Assembly (NCBI GenBank): GCA_963556695.1
Contig: CAUWAG010000006.1
Location: forward strand, 4,464,001-4,528,000
Direction of reading: 5' to 3'
Length of the DNA stretch: 64,000 bases
From: Anthostomella pinea
Taxonomy: Eukaryota; Ascomycota; Sordariomycetes; Xylariales; Xylariaceae
Position 1 is the stretch's first letter, and the number at the start of each line of letters is the position of its first letter. The position numbers were made by a program, and so were the translations under genes. The notes under the pieces were generated by a model. The model worked only from the letters and a program-made list of their open reading frames with translations, was not told where the DNA came from and did not search any database. Below are positions 53,569 through 64,000 of this stretch, piece after piece.

Positions 53569-56500
53569 CTGAGATGGATTTCGTTATACTGTGAACAAGT
53601 CGCAGACGTCGACACCAGCTGCGGCGACAATATGGAATTAGGCCGGATGATGCCAGCGGTAGGAGCCCCAATAGCTCCGGATCTCGCAGCAGTGTCCCGC
53701 TTCGGGACGCCTACAGGTGTGGGTGATCTACCCGGTGTCCTTCGGATAGGAGGCTGTATGCAGTGGGTCTTTCGCCCCAACCGGACGAGGTGACTCGGTC
53801 CTGAGCCGATGGCAAAATCCAGCAGGTCTCAAGCTGAGATTGAGTCGATAAGGGTGAGTATAATCTGGATATCCAGGGAAGGCCAGATAGGAAGGCCAGA
53901 TACGGAAAACCGGAGGCTGGTCTTTAGCGAGTTTGGAATAAGCTTATATACTTATATCGAATCCGCGTAGTAGAGAGTATGAGGACCAAGCTACCTAGGT
54001 TCGGACGGGAGCCAGATTCGAGCCGGACAATATTAACGGCCTGTCGTGGAAAAGCTGTGTAAATCACAACAACTACCGGTCTGGGATGTTCAGGCAGCCG
54101 GGTGATTTGTCCTCCTCCACGAGTACGGACGGGTTCGGGCGGGTGGTCTGAGGTGATGAGTACTGTTGGTACAAGGGCTTTCTCGGCCTGTCATGGACCA
54201 CACTCGTGTCGATTTCAGATTCGGTGAATGGCCCACGCATAGGGAGGCAGAGGGTGTGCTGGTGACCTGAGGTGGGACCCAAGCTCTTGGAGCCGTTAAA
54301 GGTCCAACCAGCGACGAGGGAGCGAGTATCAGTAGCACACACGTACTTCTCCGGACGGGATTACGTATAATGGGTGTGAGAGACGGGTGAAGGACAGCCA
54401 AGAGGCGTAATAATGTATGCCCACTATGAATGGTCGAAAGATTTATAGAGAAAGGAGACGGTACTGGGCAGCTTCACGTGTAGGTGCACAAGGTAGTCAT
54501 AATAAAGAAGAGACGGACGACCTACATATGTAATACTCACGTCGCCGTCAGCCATGACCAAGCGGATCAGGGCAAGGCCCACGATGATGAGGAGTCAACC
54601 GGGGCTCCGGCCCATACCTATGCCACACGGTGAGCAAGGAAGGTGGTGGTTGGAGACGAAGTTGTCCATCACTGACGGGTCACCAGCCAGAGAGCTACGT
54701 TAGGCCCCATCATCGTCAGTACTACTGCTGCAGCACTGCATAGTAACAGACAGATGCGGACTAGGCCAGGGGGAAAGCGTGGGATTCGTGCGTGAACGAG
54801 GGACCCGAGCAACTTGGCTCTTCTGTGACAGGAAGCTGGGTTGCGCGGTTTGTGTAGCGACCCCCCAAAGCGAGTGGGAGAGAATCCGAGACTGGTGAGA
54901 GCAAGGCGAGCCATGAGAAATGAAGTGTAATAAATTAAGAATCCGTTGACCTGTCTCGGCTGCCATCCGTAATACGTGGGTGGAATACCACCTACCACCC
55001 AGGATGCTACCTTGGCGCATGTCTTCCACGGTATGTCGTATGTAGGGTGCCTGTAGGCAGCATGTAGGTACGGCTGCACCTGGGCGGCTGTCGTCACCGT
55101 CGAAAAGTTTTCTCGCCGTTTCAGTCTCCCAGTGACCATTGACAGCTCATCTAGCCATGCTTCTCCCGCAGCTTGTGGATGTTCGGGGTGACCTGGTGCT
55201 GACCTACCCCTACCCACTTGGATATGGCAGCCGAAAGCGCACACGAGGGCGCTCGATAGGCCGCAAATCGCCTGATTTCAGGACGAAATAGGGAGCTCGA
55301 TGTGTGATGGGGGTTCGGAGACCTATGCTCGTCGTAGCAGGTCGGTATGTTGGTAGGTAGCCACGGCGTGCCGGTGATGACAGTCATGACAGAGACGCCT
55401 CGGCGGGCGTGGGCAGGCCGTCAGGCAAGGGGGATATCAGGAAATGTACTCACACCCCACCGATCGCTTTCGGCTCGCCGATGATACGTGCTGGTCGTGC
55501 CATATCACACAGGCCAGGTACGGCGTCGCATGACTCGTATGTCAAGACATCAAGTAGTCAAGAGGAGGGGACTATTCTACCCCGTGCCTGAAAATGAGCG
55601 GAGTATGGAGACGGCAGTATGTACTATGTGGTGAGAATTGAGCTAAAGAGGAGGGGTTGACCGTCTTGCTGCGATCCACTGAGGGGTAGGTGAAGTACCT
55701 ATAGGAGGTAGGTAGGTATATATACGGGCTTCGAGTATTACAATGTCTAATCGTATAACACACGATTCCCGAAAAACATCCATCTTGAGGCTGAAGCTAA
55801 AGTACGTAAAGCCGGTCTCTGTACCGCCATTGGGACTACTGTGGGAGCGTGAATATGGGTGTTAAGCTTCACACGCCCCCCTATTGCTCGGATAGAGCCG
55901 ATTTGCTAACCCTACTACATCATGTCTATGTGTATGACTTGCCAAGGCGTGGGCTGGTAACACCCCGTGATACCTCCTTACCTAACGCAGATGATGGATG
56001 GCCTTCTGCCGTCTTACTAAGGACAGGAGAAGGAGTACGCCGAACCCCAATGACCTCTTCCACCCCTCTCGGTCTGCTCCTCCTTGGCAAGTAGGATTCT
56101 TCTGGTGCGTAGACAATCCCCTATCCAGCAATGACGTAGCGGCATCTGGTAAGGTAGTCTAGGGGCCGGCTGAAAATGTTGGGGTGACAAGAGCCCACCG
56201 AGGGCAGCCTCGACCTACTTTCAAGAGCCTAGTGCAGCATGTGCCAAGGTGGAAGTGGTACAGGAGAGATGAAAGTCAGGCGGACATGGCCGGTGGCTTA
56301 CCCTGACTCTGTATGCTTCCCAAGCGAAGAGTGAATCTGCGGCTTACACGGAATGGCAGCTCGTCGAGTTGCCTTAAATGAAAGGGGAGCTTTGTGCATG
56401 TCGAAGATGCACAGTATCGGAATATGACAACGGGACGAGCTCATGACCTCTGGGCAGGACACGAGCATGCGTCGCGTAAGCAATCACTCCGACAGTTCGT

Positions 56501-59500
56501 GAACGGCAGGCTCGCGAGCTGACGATATGCGAGCCGTGGTAGCTGATGTGTAACCTGCGGGGAGCATGCCGCGTCGCCTACGAGTAACGCGGACGTCATG
56601 CAGCCGCCCGAGACCTTGGAGAGAGGCTCTCGGCACCCCGGACCTGTGAGAGTAGGCTGGACATGTCACGACCTGGTAAACGCTACAGTGGAACCGACAA
56701 CTTCTTTGGTCGTCGTTCCCGAAATAGGTAGGCCGATGCCGTAGGGAAGCTCCTCAGGGGCAAGAATTAGTCCGCAGACACGGGAGGCAGAACGTTGTGG
56801 CATCGAGCTACCTCCCACGAAGCGGTCTGCAGAGCTGACTATCGCAGGGATATGATCGTTCCTGTGTATTTGGAAATGCCATGTCATCCCTTCCCAACGA
56901 GAAGCGAGGGTAGGCTTCTTCTGATGAGCGATATGCTACCCCTGAGAGCAGTCGGTTAGCGAGGCTGAAAGAGCACAATGTCAAATCATGTAGAAGAGCC
57001 CTCGAAAATATCTTCCTCTGCCCATATTGTTCATGTAACCGTACGTTACATCCGCTTATTGAATTATTTTTGGAGGGATGTGGGAGAAGAAGCAACAGGA
57101 CATGCTTGCAGGCGTCTCCCAGGTGCTGACTGGGTATCAGAATATGCCGGACTTCAAGACTGCCTAATCATATATCAGATCCAGTACTTCTGTCTCGCAT
57201 CGGGCAGTTTGACAGCGGTCTGTAACCCCAATGCATGAGGCCCGGTCCACTGAAAGAGGCGTTGCTGTTCCATCGACCACTTCGCCACTTCGCTCCTGTA
57301 CGGTAGTCGGTTCAGGTGACATTCGGGTTGCGCTTCCGAACACGTATCAACGCCTGGCTTTCATGCACCAAATGCCTGTGCAGAAATAAGAGGATGATCT
57401 CAAGGGCGGGACGGGCAGGACTGTGCTTGAAGGATTCAGGTTACAGCGAGGGGTGTGACGCACAAGTCTCGTATGTCCATGATCATAGGCCCATTCCGAT
57501 TGGCACCAATATGTAGGTGGAAGGCCCGGAATTATTCTATTGGTCTCTGTTATTCCGGTACCTCGTTACCAGTAACCGTCCCTGTGTCTCTTCTTCGGTA
57601 ACATATACTCGGTGAAGCAGGTCCTTCCGGTACAGATGACAAGCGCAACGACATCATAGTGATATCGGAAATCACCGTCTGGACTCTCAGCCCCGAAGGC
57701 CTGCAGGTTTAATAAGCCTCGTTAGGTCAGTGGACCGGGTTGGAGAGTAATACCTCAACACGTGTGCCCGAGGTGTGATAGGGGCTCTCGGGCTTGCCGG
57801 TCGATCATCACATATCTCGCAGAAAGCCCTTACCGATGGGGCTGATCCCGCTGGGTGATAATTCAGGGTTTGCCATAGTACTGATGCTTATTTCCTTCGC
57901 TATAGCCTAAAGTCCGGAGCCGGAGTTGGTCAGTTTGAGAGGGCAGGTACGCCGTCACGACCGGAACCTGCAGTTCAGGGCCGAAGACAGGTCCAGCCGA
58001 GTTGAAAGGGATATACCCAGCTCAGAGACAGGTTGGGCGGCAACTTCACAGCGCCAGAACGATCCGCGCATCCAATTCTGGTGATATGCTATTTTGGGCA
58101 AGAATGCCTCTTTCCGAATACCAACCAACTGTTGATTTTGTGTCAGCCGTATTGATGAAGACACCAACTTGCCAACACAGCTCACCGCAAAGCCGTAATC
58201 ACGGCGATCTCACGTGAGGACCCAGGCTCGAGCCCAACAGTACATACACAAAGCGTCCCACACCCAACCACCCACCCCCCGAAAAGCAAGGGGTGAGAGG
58301 CTGACGCCCTCGGGATAGGTCTAGCTTTGCATGCAGTGTATTCCCGCACATCAAGAAAAGGTCACGAGGGCTCCTCACGGCCACTCGTTGACCCACGCTT
58401 GGGTACCTGCAACAACTCCAGGGACCAGCCACCACACTGCCAGCCAACCCCGTGGGGGCTGTCCCAACAGAGGATAGTTCTGGAACCTGGGCAGAACTCG
58501 AGGCAGATGCAGTAATAGGTATACAGAAATAAGACGAGAAAGAGGCCAAGTGATCAGTCTGATTCCGCGCCGCCTGCCCGAGACAGATCCGCATCAGACT
58601 CCGATCCGACAGACCGCCTCCACAAACGTACCTACCACCAGGTGACTGGTCACAAGATCTTTGGTACGTTGCCGCTGGTTCGCAAGCTGCTGGCCGACAC
58701 GTAGGGCCCCCAGCTCGGAGCAAGTCACCGAGTACATTGCACACAATCGTATCACCCAACGCTCCCGTGGACGACACGACACTACACGATACACGTAGGT
58801 CTGCGTAGCCATCCCTACGTTAAGAAACACCCTACGCCGCCAGATCCTGCCGGTTGCGCGTCTCGGCAATCTCAGCCAACTGGCCTGACTGCATGGGACG
58901 GCCTGGTCAGCATCCATCTACGTACACAGTAACCTGGAGAGGAAGAGACATTCTGCTTCTTGCTTTTTGGAACACTTGGCGCATGGAGATCAGCCAGCCA
59001 GGATTGTGTAAGATGTAGATGAGATGAGATGAGATGAGATGAGATGAAATGGCCGTCAAGGAGGCGATGCAGAAGGTCGTAGCTGGGCAAGTGAACGCGC
59101 TGTGCTGTACGAGTTCTACAGCCATGACCGTACGAGCCGGAGCTATCTGTCTGCGGCTGGGGAAGTCGGCAACCGAACCACCCGGTGACGGGACAAGGAG
59201 AAAGTCGGTGAAGACGAAGAGCGAGCAACGTAAACCGAACCCGAACCATACACTTGTGGTCTGACTTCCGCAGTGTCCGGAATCATTTGTCAGGCTGGCC
59301 CAACGGAGAAGTTTCGGCGAAATGAAGATGCCCATTGCGAAATTGCGAGCAAAGTCTCACTGCAGCTTAGAGCATCGTCATGTGCCCAGAACGACAGCAA
59401 GCAGACAGCAAGCAGTCAGCACAGCGGCTCAACTTCCTGATAAAGGAAAGGTCAATGCCATCAGTGGATCACAACATCGGAGGACAGGTCGAGGCATTGG

Positions 59501-59648
59501 GGAAGCATGGGTCAATTAATTCTCATTCATCATTGACCTAAACCACGGACTTTATCGTGGTAAAGCAAGCACAATGGATATGCCTTAGACTCCAGTTCCC
59601 AATGCGGAAAATCAACCTGTGCCAGATTCCCCTTTTATAGTGACGAGC
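53569..59648. other. 6-kb gene-free stretch
   Basis: The longest stretch without a supported gene. Open frames up to 192 codons (58199-58777 minus) have biased composition and no domains, signals or splice support. Many GT/AG-rich motifs such as taggtaggta near 55700 are simple sequence. A pentamer array near its end is listed separately. Confidence 0.4.
59018..59047 (+). repeat. (GATGA)n pentamer microsatellite
   Basis: About six gatga units in tandem, ending gatgaaat. Confidence 0.9.
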
Positions 59649-60743
59649 TTAGTGACCAGCCAGAGCGTGGGCTCGGCGGCGATCTCTCTCCTCAGCGATG
59701 GTCAGCTTGACACCCTTGCCCTTGGGCAGGGAGATCCAGGGCTTCTCCTGGCCGATGACGAAGACGTTGTTCTCGCGGGTAGCGAAGGTGTTGTCAATAG
59801 CGTCCTTGATGTGGACGATGTTGAAACCACCATCGTGTCGCTCACGGTGAGTGATGACACCAACACGACCCATGTTGCGACCACCAGTGACCATGGCGAT
59901 GGCACCAGTGTCGAACTTGATGAAGTCGGTGGCCTTGCCGGTGGCCAGGTCAATCTTGACGGTGTCGTTGACCTTGACCAGAGGGTCGGGGTAACGGATG
60001 CTGCAGAAACCTCGGTTAGCATGCGAAGAGAGAGGTGAACATACCAGCCATCAGTCCAAGCTCGCTATAACACGACGTGTTGAAGGTGTTGAAGGGGAGG
60101 TTTCAACCAAAGCTTGATCCAACGGCTGAATGATGTCTGACAGAACACTTACGTTCTCGCATCGTGCGTGACCAAGAATGGGATTCCGCCCTTGCCAAGT
60201 TGTACTCTCTTGACCTTGCCCAGCTTGTACTGAGCCTCCTCCTCTTGGATTCGGTGGACGGTGTATCGGCCCTTGGTATCGTAGATGAGTCGGAAGTTCT
60301 CGCCAGTCTTGTCGATGGTGACGACGTCCATGAAGCCGGCGGGGTAGGTCATGTCGGTGCGGACCTTGCCGTCAACCTTGACGAGGCGCTGCATCAAGAT
60401 GGCGCGGGTCTCGCGGTAGTTGAGGGCATACTTTAATCGGTTGCGGATGAAGATGATGAGGGGAAGACATTCGCGGGTCTTGTGGGGACCGGGGGACGCC
60501 TTGGGAGCGTAGACACCGGAGAGCTTGTCGAGAAGCCAGTGGGAGGGGGCGCTCAGGCGCTTCTGGTGCTTCTTACTGTAGAGAGAGTGAAGTCAGCATC
60601 GATATCTCTATGCTCAGTGCGGGCGTGAAATTGTCGCCATCAGCGCCTGCCTTTCGGGGGTTGGGCAATTGCTCAAAGCAGGGCTCGCGGCCGCGAAAGG
60701 AAGAGACGTGATCCAGGTGTGTCACTTACGGTCCTTTACCCAT
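59649..60743 (-). CDS. RPS4: 40S ribosomal protein eS4
   Basis: Small-subunit ribosomal protein with S4-like RNA-binding and KOW modules. Minus-strand exons 60743-60730, 60575-60153 and 60000-59649 give 262 residues, the normal length. Exon 1 is only 14 nt (MGKG plus two bases), a common arrangement for ribosomal protein genes. Exon 2 starts [20 protein letters not shown] and continues [20 protein letters not shown] and [20 protein letters not shown]. Exon 3 has [20 protein letters not shown] and ends [10 protein letters not shown]. Introns have GTAAGT donors and close in frame. A Pro-rich leader and long first intron fit strong constitutive expression (inference). Confidence 0.97.
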
Positions 60744-61650
60744 GTTGGCGGTTGACGATGGAGATGGGTGGTTGTCGTGAGGTGGGAGGTCTGCGCAGTT
60801 CGAGGCTCGAAATGGGCTTTGCGAAAAGTTGAATGCACAAGCCAATTTTTTGCTGGAAGCGAATTGAAGGGTTGTTGTGCCCTAGCGAATTCTCAGAGAT
60901 GGTCCAAGCTTTGGGCAGCTGTGGGGCTCTTGGCAGCTGGTGGATCTCATCGCTCACCGCTCGACTGACCAATCAAATAACACCAATTCCCCCACATCAC
61001 GATGCTTCATGTCTACGACTTCTTCGACGTGCCTTCGACCGAATACTACCTACTGCAGGACTAAAAAGCCCAACACTAATCGAGCGATGAATGGGTGACC
61101 TCGGTCTATGCTGAGTTCACACCAAAGTATATCTCGGACAGGTCTGTGTGCGGTCCACTGGCAGCCCCCAGAGTGAAGGCATCATCGTCCAGCAGCAGAC
61201 AGCACATCGGACGTCACCTAACGCTGTGCGCTATGCCGCATGTCGCTCTTATGGATGTCTCTATTGTTCGTTATCCAAGTGCACTCTCACACCTATGATT
61301 AGATACATCTCTTCCAGTCCGGTAATGACAGGAGCTCTGGTTTCAAGTTTGAGTTCAAGCCTTGGAAATCACCCAAGGATCCATCTCCTTGCGTGTGGCC
61401 TTCAAACAATCTTCTTCGTCTTTTCAAGTCGGCCCATGGCGGTGTGCCCCTGATCTTGTCTGCATGGCTTCGTCCTCACACTCTCATGAGTGAAGTCTGA
61501 ACAGTCGCGTTCTATGGTCTGTTGCAAACTGCGCATGCCACTTCTCAAAATCAGTACTTTTCGCCCCAGACGACACGCTTTGTCTATCGCAAGTTGCCGT
61601 ACCCTGCGCTATATATATCAAACAATCATTTCCGAGCCCAGAGCCAGTAT
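60744..61650. other. Intergenic region between eS4 and the Myb gene
   Basis: Promoter of eS4 and 3' region of the Myb gene, both on the minus strand. No additional gene is supported. Confidence 0.5.
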
Positions 61651-63279
61651 TCACCCAAACCCCCTTTTATCTGAAGAGGGAGGGTCACTCAAGACTTGCG
61701 TGTCATCAAGAAGGAGACGTGATATATCCATCTCCCCAATAGCACCGGAAGAGAAGACTCCTGCAGCACTGTCGCCCCAATATAGGCTCGAATGCGACTG
61801 AGATGACTCGACAGCCTCCATGAGACTGCTCGGCAATGGCCATTTGGGCATGTCCTCCCGCGAGCTCGTCCTGTTGAGCTGAGGTTCCAATAGTGCCGAC
61901 TTGGAGACATTCAGAGAATTCTCAATGGCCATGTTGACGGAAGGTTCCATGAGGTCGTTGTTCCGCCCAGGCTCCCTGACCTGCATCGCCATCTTCTCGG
62001 TGCCAACGAACTTTTCAGGATACTTGTTACGTAACCTGTCTCTCAAGTCCGTCGGCTGCCTGGTGGACAAATTGAACCTGGCGTCCCTCTGGATTTTGGT
62101 CCATTGCGGACCGTAAAGCTCAAATCCTTCCAGGATTTCTCTGTCGTCCTGGTCTGAGAACGGTCGTCGCTCTCTTCGGTGTGATTTCCTGAAAGGTCCT
62201 TTGATCCCTAGCTCGGCCAGATCCTCCATCTTCTTCCGGTGGGCCCTGCTCTTGCGCTGCTTTGGCGTAGAGTCGGAGTCATTATGAACGTACTGAACAT
62301 TCTCAGTTTCTGCTTCTTCTTCCGCCTCGTTCAATATGTTCTCCGACATGAGACCCTTTTTCGGTCTCCGGCCGGCCTTGGCGGTCGCCTGCTTCTGCAC
62401 CTGTGCTTCGCCCCGTGCCGCATATTTGGCGCGTAGTTCATCCGGACAGCAGGTCCGGAACCTATCTTTCAAGTCTCCGGCCGTGCGTTCGCTGAATTTG
62501 TACTCTGGATCCTCGAGAATGTCGGTCCATTTGCCAACGCCATGTTTGCTGACGCCTAGGAGGAGATGGTTTGTCTCTTCCTCAGACCACTTCCGTCGGG
62601 GTTTGGCAGCCCGCCGCTTGATCTTGCCGCTTGGAGTTCGGTCGGCATCGAGTGGAGGACTTGGGATGGTTGTGTCTTCGGCTGCAGTATGAGCCTCCGA
62701 TGGCGGCTTGGTGATGCTTAGAGCTTGGGGAGGTTCAGATCGCGGGCGATCGTCAAACGACCCAGACGAGATTGGCGGGAACAGAGCGGCATTGGACGGC
62801 GGTTCAAGTAAACCCACTATGATCGGGGGAAACATATGCGGTTGCGCCGTCGCTTTCTGCTTCTTGAGTGGTTGTGGCAGCTGAGGGAAATCCTCCTTTA
62901 CAGGTCTCTTCTTGGTCGCGATCTCTTCAACGTTGTCCGGTGTGTCATCAAGAATCATACGGAGGTCTTGCGAAGAGATGTGACTCAAGAGCGTGCGGTC
63001 TACCGTTGTGTAATTGAGGTTGTCTTTCCTCGAGGCAGTACTGACGGGGCCATCGTCGGTCACGGAATACAAGGACGGTATCGACTGTGAGGCCAGTTGC
63101 CCGCTGTTCGTAACTGTTGCCTCTGACCGCTGGCTGCCATCGGGTTCGAGTATGTGGTGCCGACTGGATGTATTCGGCAGTGGCAGGAGGTTGATGGGAG
63201 GAAGTTCAGCATGATGCAGCCTTGGAGTAGCCGTCGACTCGTTCAGAAGATGGATCAGCCGCGGCTCGATGGTCGCCAT
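61651..63279 (-). CDS. Double-Myb telobox protein, Teb1/Tay1-like
   Basis: Single-exon frame of 542 residues from the ATG at 63279. The frame is open much farther upstream, but only from a TTG, and that part is pyrimidine-rich leader-like. Two Myb/SANT repeats are visible. The first, about residues 228-285, contains RRKWSEEETNHLLLGVSKHG and GDLKDRFRT; the second, about 370-425, contains RRPFSDQDDREILEGFELYG, then DLRDRLRNKYPEKF. The xDLKDRxR and xDLRDRLRN segments in the recognition helices are telobox-type motifs. Two tandem telobox Mybs are the layout of Schizosaccharomyces pombe Teb1 and Yarrowia Tay1, which bind TTAGGG-like repeats at telomeres and promoters. A basic, NLS-like stretch (GKIKRRAAKPRRK) precedes the first repeat. 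The rest is low-complexity Pro/Ser. Confidence 0.85.
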   Translation of the reverse strand: MATIEPRLIHLLNESTATPRLHHAELPPINLLPLPNTSSRHHILEPDGSQRSEATVTNSGQLASQSIPSLYSVTDDGPVSTASRKDNLNYTTVDRTLLSHISSQDLRMILDDTPDNVEEIATKKRPVKEDFPQLPQPLKKQKATAQPHMFPPIIVGLLEPPSNAALFPPISSGSFDDRPRSEPPQALSITKPPSEAHTAAEDTTIPSPPLDADRTPSGKIKRRAAKPRRKWSEEETNHLLLGVSKHGVGKWTDILEDPEYKFSERTAGDLKDRFRTCCPDELRAKYAARGEAQVQKQATAKAGRRPKKGLMSENILNEAEEEAETENVQYVHNDSDSTPKQRKSRAHRKKMEDLAELGIKGPFRKSHRRERRPFSDQDDREILEGFELYGPQWTKIQRDARFNLSTRQPTDLRDRLRNKYPEKFVGTEKMAMQVREPGRNNDLMEPSVNMAIENSLNVSKSALLEPQLNRTSSREDMPKWPLPSSLMEAVESSQSHSSLYWGDSAAGVFSSGAIGEMDISRLLLDDTQVLSDPPSSDKRGFG

Positions 63280-64000
63280 CGTAGATCGACGGGCAGAAGG
63301 AAAGGCAGAGCATTGGAATATAGGACTCGGGTTTAACACTTTCTGAACGAGGGGAAGAAGGAGGAGGTGCCGGGAGCAAAGGGTGATGCGGCAATTCAGA
63401 GTAATATGGAAGCAAGTCTCAATAAATAATACAATAAGATCAGGTTGGAAGCTAGATTCGTATCCTCGCTTGAGGCAAAGCGTCCATTGACAGCGGCGTC
63501 GACAGCGCCGGTTGTCCCATACAGGGAAAAGAAGAAGACTTGCTTGTTCTTCTGCAGGAGGCGTTGCTGCAAGGTGCGGTGAAAGGAGCTCCACGTCAGG
63601 GAAGAATGCAGCCGGACTATGGAGATATGGAGATAGGGTGCGAAGTCCTACTGTGACCTGTTTCTGGACCAATTGAGATGGTCTCCAGTGTCCCGGATCG
63701 GGGCCAGACTGAAGCTTTTCCCGAAGTAACACAGGCAGATCGTCAGTGGCAATTGATGAACGATAAGGGAGGGCCACCAAGTCAGGATCGAGTGTCTGGC
63801 CGGCGAACGCCGCGAAGGCCGAACAAACACTGCGTGCGGGTTGCGGGGGAGGACGGAGAAGGTGATGGTGATGGTGAAGGTGGGAGTTTTAGTCTAATTG
63901 CATGTGCTGGTTCCCTTAATAATGATCCATGGACATCGGACTTGGCGTCTTCGTATCGCCGACATAGAGACCCCTGAGTTCCAGACGCCTGCTTCATGAG
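63280..64000. promoter_or_regulatory. Upstream region of the double-Myb gene
   Basis: Leader and promoter side of the Myb gene up to the window edge. The minus strand is open but lacks an in-frame ATG. A purine-rich ggtgatggtgatgg repeat lies near 63859-63880. Confidence 0.4.

Noticed and set aside
58199..58777. 192-aa minus-strand ORF
   Set aside because: Composition is erratic, the start is not supported, and no domain, signal or splice context is visible.
63280..63780. N-terminal extension of the double-Myb protein from a TTG
   Set aside because: No ATG in the extension, leader-like composition, and ATG 63279 starts a plausible protein.
1..64000. CRISPR array, rRNA genes, biosynthetic gene cluster
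   Set aside because: No regularly spaced repeats, no rRNA-like sequence and no core biosynthetic enzymes were seen.

Overview
The window is nuclear DNA of a filamentous ascomycete (Pezizomycotina). The eS4, NAC-beta and eL24 proteins look Sordariomycete-like, but that class assignment is inference. Most genes have short GT-AG introns (about 50-170 nt), often with a CTRAY-like branch site. Housekeeping genes are well separated, and many intergenic stretches of 1-6 kb hold no supported gene, only repeats and decayed material.

Layout. 0-10.3 kb: PDCD5-like protein, COQ4, a Mix17-type twin CX9C protein, a ketopantoate-reductase-like protein with a possible non-AUG mitochondrial leader, and the exosome cofactor Lrp1/Rrp47. 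10.3-16 kb: a probable decayed gene, a secreted 8-cysteine protein, and a small 2-oxoglutarate/Fe(II) oxygenase whose second intron is swollen by a tandem duplication. 16.1-19.9 kb: two inverted copies of a ~480-bp LTR-like repeat. The left copy is split by a 560-bp tRNA-derived SINE with a 13-bp target duplication, and the right copy keeps the empty site. An unrecognised single-exon gene lies between them. 20-26 kb: AIM11, a decayed gene with in-frame TAG codons, and a type II pantothenate kinase. 26.8-34.1 kb: a second small secreted protein, a Rax1-like RGS/membrane protein and an NTF2-like protein. 36.5-42 kb: type-2 peroxiredoxin, eL24, tRNA-Ala A37 deaminase Tad1 and NAC-beta. 42.8-47.2 kb: a large RNA-dependent RNA polymerase of the RNA-silencing type. 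51.3-53.6 kb: mitochondrial D-lactate dehydrogenase. 59.6-63.3 kb: eS4 and a double-Myb Teb1/Tay1-like telomere/promoter-binding protein.

The genes do not form one pathway or a biosynthetic cluster. Several products are mitochondrial (COQ4, Mix17, AIM11, D-LDH, probably the PanE-like protein), and others serve translation and RNA (eS4, eL24, NAC-beta, Tad1, Lrp1). The RNA polymerase of the silencing pathway, the RIP-like transitions in the repeats and the CAG-to-TAG-like stops in a decayed gene all fit a genome that polices repeats. I found no CRISPR array, rRNA gene or convincing functional tRNA. Exon boundaries were worked out by hand from splice sites, frame continuity and family expectation. 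Every multi-exon model listed as intact closes in frame.
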